Shown here piece by piece: positions 9,229 through 21,700 of a stretch of 64,000 bases of DNA. The notes beneath the pieces were generated by a model. That model saw only the letters and a program-made list of their open reading frames with translations. It did no database searches and was not told where the DNA came from. Positions within the stretch are counted from its first letter, which is position 1. Every line of letters starts with the position of its first letter. The stretch comes from Brenneria goodwinii (lineage in GTDB: Bacteria > Pseudomonadota > Gammaproteobacteria > Enterobacterales > Enterobacteriaceae): the NCBI RefSeq assembly GCF_002291445.1, contig NZ_CP014137.1:4960001-5024000 (forward strand), given 5' to 3'. The translations under genes and the position numbers were made by a program.

Positions 9229-10845
9229 CTAGCGGGATGCGGGCTCTTCCGAGGCCTGCTGCGTTGCGATGGCAATCAACCGCCGCTTGTCGATTTTTCG
9301 GGCGGCGGTCAGCGGCCATTCTGCGATCGTCTCGATCTGATCCGGTATCTTGTAGTCACTTATGCCGCACTCTCGCAACGCCGTTTTGATCAGCGCCGGA
9401 TCAATTGACTGGCCTTTGGGCTTGATGAAGGCGCAGATCCTTTCGCCCAGCAGTTCGTCCGGAACCCCCACGGCAACTGCGGCATGGACGCCATGCAATG
9501 CGCTCAATGCTTCTTCCACCTCAGCGGCAGAGATTTTCTCACCGCAGCGATTGATCTGTTCCTTGATACGTCCCTCCACGATCAGGTTGCCGCGCTCGTC
9601 ACGACGAACCAGATCGCCGGAGCGGTAGAAACCGTCCTCGGTGAAGCTCGATGCGTTCTGCTCCGGCGCGCGGAAATAGCCTCGGATCGTGTAAGGGCCG
9701 CGCGTCAGGAGTTGGCCGATTTGCCCCCCGACCACATCGCGGCCATCTTCATCGACGATTCGGACTTCGTCATCCGGCGACAGTGGCTGCCCTTGCGTGT
9801 GAACGATGGTTTCCAACGAGTCGTCCAAGCGTGTGTAGCAGAGCAATCCCTCGGCCATGCCGAAGACCTGCTGCAATTGGCACCCCAGTACGCCGATCAA
9901 CTGCTTTGCCAGCCCGGCCTCCAGACGAGCCCCGCCGACCTGAATCACCTTCAGGCTCGACAGGTCGCTGTCCTCCCATTCGCGGCCTTCCACCCACAGC
10001 TTGGCCAGCGGCGGAACCAGCGCCACGTGCGTCACGTGCTCTTTCTCAATGAGCGGCATGGCCTCGTCGCAACTGGCAGAGGTTGATGTTATCACCTTCC
10101 CGCCGCACTGGAATGTGCCCAGCGCGCCCGGTGATGCCAGAGTGAAATTATGCGCGGCCGGCAGGACGGCCAGAAAGACCGTATCGCCAGAGAATTCGCA
10201 CTGTCTGGCCGACGCGCTGAAGTTGTAAAAATAGTCCCAATGGGTGCGGGGAATCAGCTTCGGCGTCCCCGTCGTTCCCCCGGAGAGCAACAGCAATGCC
10301 GTATCCCGTGCATTTTGCGTCGGCCAGGGACATTCCGGCCCCAGCAGGTCGTTCAGCATGAATACTTCCCGTTCGCTGGGCCTGGAATTGCCATCCCTGA
10401 CGACAAACCGCAACGACTCATACCTGTCCTGCATCTTTTTCGCAATCGCGAGAAGATCATGCTCTCCAACGTCGCCGGGAATGAAATAGGCAACCGGGCG
10501 GGCGAGCGCCATCAGCGCATCAATGTCCCGTTCCCGCTGGTTGGGCATCGCCATCATCGGGATGGCGCCCAGCCGCAGCAAGGCGAAAAACACAATGAAG
10601 AAGCCAAACGTGTTGGGCATCTGCACCATTGCATACTCGCCAGGCCGCAACCCGGCGGCGTACAGACCGCCGGCAAGACGTTCGACACGCTCTTGCAACG
10701 CCAAATAGGACAGACTCTCGCCGGCCTCATTGGTCAGAGCGGTACGGGCGCCATATTCACGAACCCATTGGGTAAGGCAGTAGCTCAGAGGAAATGATTC
10801 GCTATCGTGGTTCATCGTACGCGATGTGGACTGATCGGGTTTCAT
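9229..10845 (-). CDS. ybtE: Aryl-AMP ligase loading the siderophore synthetase (YbtE-like)
   Basis: A 538-residue stand-alone adenylation enzyme of the EntE/DhbE/YbtE family. It activates salicylate (or 2,3-dihydroxybenzoate) as the acyl-AMP and loads it on the aryl carrier domain at the start of Irp2. Motifs include LLSGGTTGTPKLIPRTH (phosphate-binding loop), VFGMAEGLLCYTRLDD, YRSGDLVRRDERG and the C-terminal lysine in PLTAARKIDKR. The start at 10845 was chosen because AAGGAACACG precedes it; an upstream ATG at 10872 would overlap ybtT without a good binding site. It is the last gene of the long hasR-to-ybtE series, 11 bp after ybtT, where the order irp1-ybtU-ybtT-ybtE is as in Yersinia. I cannot separate salicylate from dihydroxybenzoate specificity by eye. 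No salicylate synthase gene is nearby. Confidence 0.9.
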   Translation of the reverse strand: MKPDQSTSRTMNHDSESFPLSYCLTQWVREYGARTALTNEAGESLSYLALQERVERLAGGLYAAGLRPGEYAMVQMPNTFGFFIVFFALLRLGAIPMMAMPNQRERDIDALMALARPVAYFIPGDVGEHDLLAIAKKMQDRYESLRFVVRDGNSRPSEREVFMLNDLLGPECPWPTQNARDTALLLLSGGTTGTPKLIPRTHWDYFYNFSASARQCEFSGDTVFLAVLPAAHNFTLASPGALGTFQCGGKVITSTSASCDEAMPLIEKEHVTHVALVPPLAKLWVEGREWEDSDLSSLKVIQVGGARLEAGLAKQLIGVLGCQLQQVFGMAEGLLCYTRLDDSLETIVHTQGQPLSPDDEVRIVDEDGRDVVGGQIGQLLTRGPYTIRGYFRAPEQNASSFTEDGFYRSGDLVRRDERGNLIVEGRIKEQINRCGEKISAAEVEEALSALHGVHAAVAVGVPDELLGERICAFIKPKGQSIDPALIKTALRECGISDYKIPDQIETIAEWPLTAARKIDKRRLIAIATQQASEEPASR

Positions 10846-10856
10846 CACCGTGTTCC

Positions 10857-11645
10857 TTACTTGAATGTACACGCCTGAGCGTGCGCGAAATGAGGTTCAA
10901 AACGGCGTCTGATATGTTCCAGAAAAGCCCTAGGACGCCGGGTGACATAGAAATGGTCGCCCGCAATGGAGACGGGGCCATGCGTATCGCTTAGCCAGGT
11001 TTTCCAGGCATCGACCTCTGAACGCCAGGCCTCGCTGTCTGCGCCGCCATAGACCAGCAGGGCCGGTGTCTGCAACCGCTGTGCCGGGGGCGGCGGCTGA
11101 GGTTGCCAATACCCTTCCGTGGCCTGAAAATCCGCACGCAGCATGGGCATGAACACCGGCCACATGGCCGGTTCGGCCAGCAGTTCCTGCGTGCAGCCGC
11201 CGATGGCGACCAACTGCTCCAGGAATGCGCGGTCCTCAAGATGGCTGATGGGACGGCGGCCTCGCAGATGCGGGGCATGGCAGCCGGACAGCACCAGGCC
11301 GCGTGGCGCCGAGCCCTTGCGTTCCAGGCGCACGCACACCTCATAAGCGATCTGAGCGCCCATGCTGTGCCCCGCCAGGATGAGCTGTTGCCGATCAATG
11401 CCTTGGGCCTCGATTTCTGCCAGCACCTGGTTGGCAAGGTCGGCGATGCTTGCCGCGCAGGGCTCGTTCATTCGATGGTCCCGTCCCGGATAGACGGCCA
11501 GCGACGCCTGTATGCCCGCGGGTTGGAGCTCCCGCCAGCTTCGGAATGCGCTCGCACTTCCGCCAGCAAAGGGGCACAGCACAAGATGCAGACCAACGGA
11601 CCCTCGCCCGATAGGCTGGCCGCACAGTGACAAGAAGCTATCCAT
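10857..11645 (-). CDS. ybtT: Type II thioesterase of the siderophore pathway (YbtT-like)
   Basis: A 262-residue alpha/beta-hydrolase of the editing thioesterase family, expected to remove wrong acyl groups from carrier domains of Irp1/Irp2. The nucleophile elbow GHSMG lies near residue 93. The N-terminal CPFAGGSASAF segment and the histidine in GDHFYV near residue 231 complete the usual triad layout. The start overlaps the 3' end of ybtU by 8 bp, which indicates translational coupling. Position and size agree with YbtT/Irp4 of Yersinia. Confidence 0.9.
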   Translation of the reverse strand: MDSFLSLCGQPIGRGSVGLHLVLCPFAGGSASAFRSWRELQPAGIQASLAVYPGRDHRMNEPCAASIADLANQVLAEIEAQGIDRQQLILAGHSMGAQIAYEVCVRLERKGSAPRGLVLSGCHAPHLRGRRPISHLEDRAFLEQLVAIGGCTQELLAEPAMWPVFMPMLRADFQATEGYWQPQPPPPAQRLQTPALLVYGGADSEAWRSEVDAWKTWLSDTHGPVSIAGDHFYVTRRPRAFLEHIRRRFEPHFAHAQACTFK

Positions 11646-12780
11646 GTACGCCCCCCGGATCCTCCTGACCTGGCGCAGTAGCGATCAGGTCATCCCTGGT
11701 GATCGTTCTCGGCGGCGGAAGATGTCGCTCCACGACGGGTGGCGCGATGCGCAGGATGTCGAGCCACAAGCGGGCCAGCGCCAACTGGTATGTCGGACCG
11801 AACCCCACGGGCGCGTTTGCCCCATCCAATACCCGGCACAGCGTGCGCAGGACATGCGTGATGCCATCCGCTCCGTCGATTTCAAAGGCATCCCGCCACG
11901 TTCCGGGGGCCTCATGCAGGATCATGGACGTCGGTTGCGCATAGGCGCCGACCTCGTTGGCATAGCGGTACATCGTGCGCTCCCGGCTACCGTGTTCCGG
12001 GTCATGGAAGGTCCCCGTCCATAGCACCGGGCCATAGCTGGCCTCCAGCGTTAGGTATCCCGAAGGCCAAATCAGACTGGCCTGATGCATTACCAGGCTG
12101 AACATGTCGGGGTCGGACGGGTTCAGGTAGGACTGCAAACGCAATAAGGCCTGACATTCGCCCGGCAGCGTTAGCCTCAGGGGCACGAAACTATCATCCG
12201 AACCGTCCAGCGCCTCGGCTCGCACCTCGCTGCCGTTGGCCGCTCCGCAGGCCTGCAGCAGCAGATCCAGCGTTGAGTACAGCAACTGGCGGCTGGTCGT
12301 CAACTGTGCCGAACCAAGCATCTGGCCGCCCAGCAGACTGCGGATGCGTGATGCCTGCTTTACCCAGCAGCGACCGGCGGGGACATGGGGATAGAAGCTG
12401 TTGATCCAATACGTCAGGCCGCGCTCCCTGGCGAGCGCCTGTAGCCTGACCACATCGTCCGGATGCAGGGGATGCTCCTGCAGAACATGAATATCCCGGC
12501 TCAGTAGATCGGCCGCAAGCTGACTGCCTTCACCCTGGGCCACGGTCGAGCGGACCACCACGCAGGCAATGTCGATGTCATCGGGTATCTGCTCCAGACT
12601 GGTGTAGAGGGGAATGCCGAAGTCGTGCGCCAGTTGCTGCGCCCGGCGGCTGCCGCGTGCCAGCAAGCCCGCCAACACAAGGCCCGGCTGGGGCCGCAGA
12701 AAGGCATTGAGGTACATCTCGCCGAACTTCGCACCGGCGATTAGCACGCGCCGGTTCTTCTTAATGGATGTCCGGGTCAT
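11638..12780 (-). CDS. ybtU: Thiazolinyl imide reductase (YbtU/Irp3-like)
   Basis: A 380-residue NADPH-dependent reductase that reduces the second thiazoline of the siderophore intermediate to a thiazolidine while it is bound to the synthetase. The start VLIAGAKFGEMYLNAF is nearly the same as in Yersinia Irp3, as are VVVRSTVAQGEG, HVLQEHPLHPDD and TTSRQLLYSTLDLLL. The ATG at 12780 overlaps the irp1 stop in an ATGA junction. The open frame extends 50 codons further upstream, but that part is the irp1 gene read in another frame. The divergent C-terminal third (residues 300-380) is typical of the family. Confidence 0.92.
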   Translation of the reverse strand: MTRTSIKKNRRVLIAGAKFGEMYLNAFLRPQPGLVLAGLLARGSRRAQQLAHDFGIPLYTSLEQIPDDIDIACVVVRSTVAQGEGSQLAADLLSRDIHVLQEHPLHPDDVVRLQALARERGLTYWINSFYPHVPAGRCWVKQASRIRSLLGGQMLGSAQLTTSRQLLYSTLDLLLQACGAANGSEVRAEALDGSDDSFVPLRLTLPGECQALLRLQSYLNPSDPDMFSLVMHQASLIWPSGYLTLEASYGPVLWTGTFHDPEHGSRERTMYRYANEVGAYAQPTSMILHEAPGTWRDAFEIDGADGITHVLRTLCRVLDGANAPVGFGPTYQLALARLWLDILRIAPPVVERHLPPPRTITRDDLIATAPGQEDPGGVHG

Positions 12781-15700
12781 AGGTTTTGCTCCTGGCTGGA
12801 AGTCTGCGCCAGCCATTGTCCTGCCAGGGACGCGATGTGGGCGGCGATCCCTGCGTCTTCCATGAGTTGCCAGTGCGTGGCAGATACCACATGGCTTTGC
12901 GCCTGTGCTTCCCATTCCGCCCATTCGCATGCTGCGGGCGTCCAGTGCTCAGGATGCCGATCCGCTTCGATCCACAGAATCGGGGCTGGAATGCATGGGC
13001 CGATCCGATGCCTCGATAGCAGATCCAGCAATTGGTAAATGCGCATCAGCCATTGGCGGGCCTCATCGGTTGGCAGCGACTGTTCGATGACGCCGGCGGC
13101 CACGGCACTGGCCGCGAAAGTCTCGATACGGGCCGCTTCGTCCCGTTCATCCCAATCGACCGGCAGAACAATCTTGTGCTCCGTGGCTAACAGCCGCATG
13201 AGGGCTGAAAGATCCTCAACGGCGAAATCGGCGCCATAGACCGGGTCGATCAGCACCAGGCGCACGGCCTTCCCGCGATCCTGCAGTATGCGCGCTACCT
13301 CGGCGGCGACCGTGGCGCCGTAAGACCAGCCGATCAGCGTGTATGGCTCGTCCCCGAGTTGCGGTTTCATCGCCCGCAGATAATTTTGCGCAAGCTCCAA
13401 CAGGCTGTTCACCGCGATCTGCTCCGGCGCCTGCAAGCCCCATACCTGTCCAGCCAGCGTCTGGGCAAACGTCAGATACGACGCCACGCCGCCATCCGAG
13501 GCATGGAACACGAACAGGCGCTCGCCCGATGTTCCCTGAGTCAACGGCACGAGTACATTCTTCATTATTTCCTTGCTCCTGGTTTCTTTGAGGGTCGCGC
13601 AGAAGCCCGCCAGCGTCGGATAGGCGAACAACGCCTGCAGGCTGGCTCCGGCGATGCCGATGCGATTGATTTGCGCGATGATGCGGGTGGCGATCAGGCT
13701 GTCGCCGCCGCTCTGGAAGAAGTCGCTGCCCGGCTGTACCGGCTTGCCGAGGAAGGATTGCCACACTTGCGCCACACTGTTCAGTAAGGCATCGGACGGG
13801 GGCTCGGCGCTATCGGCGCCCATCGTGGTTGCCGCGTCTTCGGATGCTTGCGCCGCGGCTGCGGCTGGTTCGTCCGGTACGCGTCCAGCGCCAGCCTCAT
13901 CGGCCATGAACAGGTCTAGCGGCTCGCTCTGCTGTACCGCTACGGCCAGGGGCATCTCGCCAAAATGGCGGGCCAGCGCGTTTTCCAATGCCGCGCGGTC
14001 GAGATGCGCGGCCCGCGCCAGTCGGGCCACGATCACATGCTGATGGATGGGAGAAACCTCTGGCTCCGGCCAGGCCAGTTCGAGAGAGAAACCCGCCTCC
14101 AGCAAGGCCTCGCGCCACCGGGGGAGATCCAGCATTGCCCGGTCGTCGATGACGCGCTGATCCTGATAGTTGCCCAGGCCTTCGATGAAGCCCACGCTGG
14201 CCATCTGCAGCAGGCTGTCGCGGTGCGTGGTCTCGATCAGCAACAGCCGTGCGCCGGGCTTCATCAGACTGCCGATACGGCGCAGCGATCGCACGATATG
14301 GCTGGCATCGTGCATAACCTGGGCGGCGACCACCAGGTCATAGCCTTCGGCCGGATGCATCGGGTAGTCCACTGTCCGGTTGATGTCGAACAACCCGTAA
14401 GCCATGTCATCGCGTGCGGCGAAGCGCTTGCGTGCTTCGTCCAGAAAGAAGGTTGACACATCGGTGAAATGATACGATCGCAGTTGTTCGCCAAGCGCCT
14501 CCAGTACGGCTCCGGTGGTGGCGCCCGTTCCCGCGCCGACCTCCATGACGCGCAAATTGCCATCGGTCCCCGCATGCCGCGCCAGTGTGCGTACGACCCG
14601 TTCCACATTACGCGCCACGCATTGCGCGGCCGGGTTCTCCGCATACAAGGCGCGGGTGATCGCGTAGTCATCCACAAAGAACAGTTCCAGGGCAGAACAT
14701 GTGCCCTGTAGTAGTTCCGCATGCCGTTCGATGCTGCGGTCAAGATAGGCGGTCAACACGTCGCCCCAAGGGGGCGAGGGCACGGCAGGGGCCGCGGGCA
14801 TCTGTTCCAGCGAGCGCTGGCATACGAAGATCTGACCGTCTTGTGTCAGCCATCCGGCGTTTGACAGGGCTCGCAGCCATTGGCGCACGATTCGCTCGAA
14901 TTGAGGCATCACCTTCAGCCGCTGGTAAATTTCGTCCAGCCCGGCAGTCTGGCCCGGCCGGGCAAACAGGCCATGTCCAAGCAGGGTCATGGCGATACCA
15001 TGCAGCGCACGGGTTTCCAGTGCGTTCCATACCGCATCGAAGCGGGCCTGTTCGGCGGTATCCAGCCCTACCAGTGCGGCTGGCTCATCCGGAAACAGGG
15101 AGGGGAGGCCGGCGGGATCATAGGCGTGCTCCGCCGCCACAACCTTCACCTGCAGGCCTCCCGTCCGGGCATCACCACGCGCATCGGCCAGCAGCACGCC
15201 GCCCTGTTGGCGAACGGCATCCTCTAGCTCGCGAAGGTCGATCGTCATGCCGGCGATGGCGGCAGGCCACCCTCGACGTTTGAAACGCTGAGGGTCGCGC
15301 TGCGCTTCAGGCTGCTTCCACAGCCCTGGCTGTTCCATCAGCGACGGGTGCATCGCCATGGTCTTCAGAACGTCGCCGAAGTCTTCGAACATAGTCTGCG
15401 CCGCGCCATCGGCCAGCACCTCGTCCATGCAGTACCAACTGAATACCAGCTCACCGTCGATCTCCATGACCTGGTGGTCCAACCAAACCTGCGGCGTCTG
15501 CGTGAACACATGTACCGGATCGCCCAGCAGGCTGGTCATCGCCTGGTCGATCGCCAGGCCATCCAAGGTCATGCCCAACATACTGGTGAACACTACCGGC
15601 ATCAGCGGTTGGCGTGACTGGCCACGGATACGGCCGACCTCGCGCAGCAACTCCACCCCGTTGACCTGGCTGTGCGCCAGATGCTGACGCAGGCGCTGCT

Positions 15701-18700
15701 GCGTCTGTTCGATCGACTGGCGCAGGCTGACCGATGAATCACCCAGGTTGAAATCGACCAGCAACACCGAAGTGAAGTCGCCGATCAACCGAGGCATCTG
15801 TGGATGTACCGGACGCCGGTTGAAGAACGTCAGATTCAGCGTAAAAGCCGGCCAGCGCGCCCAACGCTCCAGCGTCCAGGCAAACAGCGTCATCAGCGCG
15901 GCCGAGGGCGTCACGCCCCATGACTGCCATTCCCGCTTTAATCTTTCCCAGTTCTGGCGATCCAGCACCGCCTGATAGGTCGTGAAGTGTGGTTGGCCGC
16001 CGGCCTGCTGTCGGCCGGACAACGGTAGTCTGGGCGCGGGCGGCAGGTCCGTCAGCAGTGCCTGCCAATAGCACCAGGATTTCAGCCATGCCGGCTCCTG
16101 ACGGCGGGCCTGTTCGTCGAGAACATAATCGCGGAACGTGATCTGCAACGGCTCCAGGCTTTCGCCCCGATAGACGACGGCAAGGTCATCCATCATGACC
16201 TTGAAGCTCTGCACATCGAACAGCAGCAGATCCAGGTTCATGTGCAGCCGGTAGCGCTCGCCATCGAGTTCGCTGGCGATCAGTTCGAACAACGGCCAGC
16301 GCTCTGCCGGCAACACGCGATAGGACAGCTCGCTTCGGGTTTCGTCCAGAACCTGCTCGCGCTCGGCGGATGACAAGCGCGACAAATCGCGCCGCTCGAT
16401 CCGGTAATCCGGCACCTTCGCCAGAATGCGTTGCCGGCCGTCCTCATCAATAACCATGCGCAGCATGTCGTGCCGACGCACCAGGGTATTCCAGGCCTGT
16501 TCGAGGCGTATCAGATCGAACCGGTCATGTCGCAAATCCCATTCGAATAGCACATGGCAAGCCACGCCGCCAAAGTCGATCAGGCTCGTACGGCCCATCC
16601 AGTAGGCGTGTTGGATCGGGGTCAGCGGAAATGGCTGGAAGCGTCCCTGCGCATCGTGCTGCAACACGACTGATGGCGGCGCTGCCTCCGGGGTCTGGAG
16701 CGCCTGCCCGGCGATGAGGCGGCTCAGCCCATCGATGGTTAGGTCGCGATAGGCCTGTTCCGCGTCGATGCGAACGCCGAGGCGACGCTGGATCGTGCTG
16801 CTCAATTCCAGGAACAACAGCGAATCCAGGCCCAGTTGCACCAGATCACGTCTGGGGGACAGGCGGCCCGGCTCATCCAGCCTCAGTTGTGTGGCGATCT
16901 GACCGGCCAGCCACTGCGCCACGATGCCGGCATCGGCCAGTTTGGCAGGCGGTAAGTCCGCCGCTGGCGTGTGTTGCGGCGCCGCGGCCGCCGGAGTATC
17001 GCCTGGCGTCATGGCGGCGGCGGACTGCGGGAATTCCAACTGCCTCAACCCCAGCAACTGGCTGCGGGCATCGTCCAGGCGCTCGGGCCGCACCCGCATC
17101 GCCAGGCGATAGGGCGCCGCGCGCGACAGAGCCTGTTCCAGATGCCATAATCCTTCGGCATCACTCAGCAGGCCCATGCCGTCCTCGGCAAGTCGCTCCT
17201 GCAGGCCGGCATCCGCCGCCCGACCCGTTTCACCCCAAGCCCCCCAGGCCAGGGATACCACCATCACGCGATTTTCATCGCCTTTGGCCGCTTCAGCATA
17301 AGCCAGACCGTCCAGGTAGGCGCTCGCCAGCGCATGGGCGGCCTGGCCTGCGCTACCAAGGGCGGCGGCCGCGGAGGAATAGAGCAGCAGGAAGGACTGC
17401 CGGCCTGCTTCGACCAGCCTCTCGTGGATCTGTCGGGCAGCGTGCGCCTTGGCGGCCAGTACCGGCGCCAGGCGCTGGTTGTCCAGTGCTGCGATCGGGC
17501 TGTCGTCCAGCACGCCTGCGGCGTGGATGACCCCGACAATGCCGACGTCGCCCTGCAATTCGTCCAACACCGCGCCGAGTGCCGTCGGATCAGCAACGTC
17601 GCAGACGATAGACCTCACCGTGCAGCCATAGCGCCGCTGTAGTCCGGCCGCGAATTCGGCGGCATCCGGATGCTCATGGCGTACCAGCAGCGCAATCCGG
17701 CGTGCGCCGCGGCTGGCCAGCCATCGCGCACTCAATCTGCCAAGACCGCCGAGGCCGCCCGTCACGACATACCAGCCGTCGCCCGGCAGGCTGTGCGCGG
17801 TCAGGGCCGGGGTCGCATATTGCTGCGGCGCCAAGCGGGGAGCCCAGACTTGTCCGCTTCGGACGGCGACCCAGTGAGGTTCTTCGCTCACCGCCTGTAG
17901 CCCGGCGGCCAAATCCCGCCAATCCGCGTCGGCGGCAAGATCCACCACAGCGATGGCGCGGCCTGTGCGTTGCGCGGCAAACTCGGCCGCCGTTGCGCGC
18001 GCCAGGCCCCAGAGCGCGTGGTGAACGCTGTTGACGGCATCCTTTTGCGTCACCGCCCAGGCCGCGCGGGTCACCACCACGATGCGGCCGCGATCGGCTT
18101 TTACAACCGCATCCAGCAAGATCCCCGCCACGGTTTCCAGGGATGCGGCGGGATCCAGGATTACCAGCGCATCCCTGGCATCCGGATCCAGATGCATGTC
18201 CGCGCTCGCCAGTGCCGTTGTCAGTTCTTCCGTCGCGTCTCCATACAGACAGAACCGGCCGCTGGCCGTTTTGGACTGCGCCGGCGCGGTGCCGATGCGT
18301 TCCCATGACCAGTCGTAGTGTGTTTCGGGAACCGCCGCAAGCTCGGGCAAATCGCTATCCAGAGCCGATGGCGAGGTACTGAGGCGACGCCATACGCCCT
18401 CAGGGTCGCAGGCATGCAATTCGACCCATACCGGGCCGAGGGGCTTGGATTTCCATTGCAGGCGCACCAGATTCAGCCAGTCCGGTGCATGTGCGGGCAC
18501 GTCCGGCAGCGATATCGAGCGGCGGCCGCCATGGCGGCGCGCCATTTCCGCGCACGCTTCTTCGACGCGAGCCTGCCATTCGGCGTCCAGTCCGGCGCAG
18601 TCAGACCAGTCCGCCAGATAGCCCCCTTCGTTGGTCAACGTCTGTCCCAGCGGGCCGTGACCCAGCCGCACGGTTGCAGTGTCTGTTATCCCCGCACCCG

Positions 18701-21700
18701 GGGCCGTCGCCAGCACGATATGCTCGCTCATATCCGAGGTGGCCGTACCCTCTTCCGGCAGCCATTCGGTCTGCGCGAATCCAGCGGCCAGACACTGCCG
18801 GCGCCAGTGCGACGTCGTTAGAAACAATTCGCCGCCCCGCGCCTCTTCGTCGTGCAGAGGCAGCACCAGCGGCCCGAACACGAAATCGAACAGGCGCATG
18901 GGCCGGGTGATCTCGCGCATCAGCAGCTTGCCGCCTGGCTTGAGCAAAGGCCGCAGGTTTGCCAGCGTCTCGCCCACATGCTGCGTGGCATGGATGACAT
19001 TGGCCGCGACTATCAAGTCGTAGCCGCCCGCGGCAAAGCCTTGGAGTCCGGCGCTTTTCTGTAGGTCGAACTCACGATACTCAATGAAATCGTAGTTGGC
19101 GAACTTCTGCTCGGCTCGCCGCGTGAAAATCGGCGAAATGTCGGTGAACACGTAGCGCACATTCGGCTGACTGGACAGCACCGGTAGCACCCAGGCGGTG
19201 GTGCCGCCGGTGCCGCCTCCCACCTCAAGTACCCTGAATACCGGTTGCGGCGCCCCACGATTGTTTCTGTCGCGCACCAGGTCGGTCACGACTCCCGCGG
19301 CGATCTGGTTGAAGTAGCGTCCGAAGCTGAAGTCCTGGTACAGCACCTCCACCCCACTGGACGCGCCTTCCGGGAAAATCACCGCTACCGGTTCGAGCTC
19401 GCCGCTCATCATCGCGTACAAACTGTCGCCCGCGCGCTGCACCGTCTCTGCGATTACGTCCAGACCTTCGCAGTATCCTTGCAATTCGGCGAGCAAATCG
19501 TCCTGCTCATCATGGGGCGCGGGATTGCGGGTCGCATAGCCGCCGTCCGTCACCTGCAGATAGCCATCCTCGACGCAGGCCTTGAGCAGCCGTACCAGCA
19601 ACTGCCGGTGGCGCGGCAGCAACCGGCCATCGCGCAGGATGTCCAATGCCGTCGCCCCGTGGTCGATGCGATCGCCCACGCAACGCCGCACCAGGCGATC
19701 TACGTAGATGGCATGCAGTTTGGTGACGCAGGTATAGAGGGCTTGCAAACGCGGCAGGTCCAGTTCACGCGCCTCCCGAACCACCACACTGCGCGCTGTC
19801 GGCAGGTTCGCCGCCATTGGCGCCAGCCTGTCCACTACCGCCGCCGGCGTCTCGCGCCAGTACCGCTGCCGCTCGAAGGGGTACAGCGGCGCATGACATT
19901 TACGGCCCGATCCGGACAGCAGAGACGACCACGGTAGATCGGTGCCTGCGGCAAAGAGCTGCATCAGCGCATGCCGCAGTTGGCTATCGGCAAGCTGGTG
20001 GCGCTTGGCGCTGGCGATCCAGCGTGCCGCGTCTCCCAACTCCCGCTGCCCGATGCCTGCCAATGGCGCATCCGGCCCCACCTCCAGGAATAGGCTCGCG
20101 CCGTTGTCGATGGCCTTGCGCAGGCACTGAATAAAGCGCACCGGGCTGCGCATATGGCGTCGCCAGAAATCCTGGGTATTCAACTGTTCGGCATCCACCC
20201 TCTCGCCAGTCAGCCCGGAAATGAACGGCAACGCGCCGTCCCGCGCGCGCAGCCTGGCCGTTGCCTGCTGGAACTCGTCGAGGATAGGGTCCAGCATCCG
20301 CGAATGAGCCGCCCCCGTCACGGCCAGCGGGTTGCTGCGTATGCCCATCGTCTCCAGTTCAGTCGCCATGCGCGCCACCGTGCCGCGCTCACCGGAAAAG
20401 ACCAGATGCCGCTCGCCGTTGTATGCGGCCAGGTCGAGCCCTAGCCGCAAAGCCACTGGCATCGCCTCGGTTTCGCCGGTGAAAACCGACAGCATGGCGC
20501 CGCCGATGCAGCGATCCATCAGAGCACCGCGCAGCCGCACCAGCGGCATGACCTGTTCATGGGGGTAATGCCCGGCCACCACGGCCGCCGCAAATTCGCC
20601 CACCGAATGCCCCAGAACCATATCCGGCGTCAGGCCCAGCGATTGCCAATACGCGGCCATCGCCAGCTCAAAGGCAACGATGGCGGGCTGCGCATACTCC
20701 ATGCGCTGGAATAGGACGTGCTCGGGTTCCATCAGGGCCTTGTGCAAGGCCGCGCGGAAGCCTCGGTCGCCGGCCGTATCGAACACGGCCAGGCAACGCT
20801 CCAGACACTGGGCGAAGGCGGGGGAGTGGGCGCACCCTGTTTGGGCCATGCCCGGCCATTGCGAACCCTGGCCGGTAAACAGCCAGACCCGTTTGCCTGA
20901 CGCGTCATGACCCGACTGGATCAGGATGTCGCCCTCGCCATCGGCAAAGGCGGCCAGGGCATCCACCGTTTCATCGCACACCGGTACCGCCAAGCGCCGC
21001 GGCAGATCGAGCAAGCGTCCATGCAGCGCCGTATAAGCCACATCGGCAGCAGGCAGAACTTGCAAAGCCTGCGCATAGGCGCCCGCCAGGCGCCGTAGCG
21101 CACCTTCGCTGTTGGCGCTGAGCAGAAGCACATTCTCGGTCGGAGCGGTGTTTGCTTCTTCGGCTCCGGCCTGCCGCTGTAGCGCCTGCGGCAGCGAAGC
21201 CACCACCATGTGGCAGTTGGTGCCGCCGATACCAAAAGACGACACGCCCGCTACGCGCATTGGCGTTTCCCATTGCTGCGCGTCGGTCGGCACATGGAAA
21301 GGGCCATCCTCCAGACGCAGCGCCGGGTTGGCCTGGCTGAAATTCACATTGGGCGGGATCGTGCCGCGCTCCACCGCCAGTACCGCCTTGAGGAAGCTGG
21401 CAATGCCGGCGGCGGTATCCAGGTGGCCCATATTGCTCTTGACCGATCCCAGCGCGCAGGCCGGTCCCTGATCGGGCGAGTGGAATAGCGTATGCAACGC
21501 TTGCAACTCGATCGAATCGCCCAGCGGCGTGGCCGTGCCGTGCGCCTCGATCATGCCGATCTGCCGGCTTTGCACCCCGGCCAGGCTCCAGGCATCGGCG
21601 ATCACCTCGCGCTGCCCGGCCACCGAGGGAGCGGTGTAGCCCACTTTCTGACTGCCGTCGTTGTTGGTCGCGCTGCCCAGCACGACCGCCGCCACCGGAT

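Noticed and set aside
8927..9319. A 130-codon minus-strand frame at the island junction
   Set aside because: It runs through the end of ybtE and the integrase fragment; only a short middle part might be a gene remnant.
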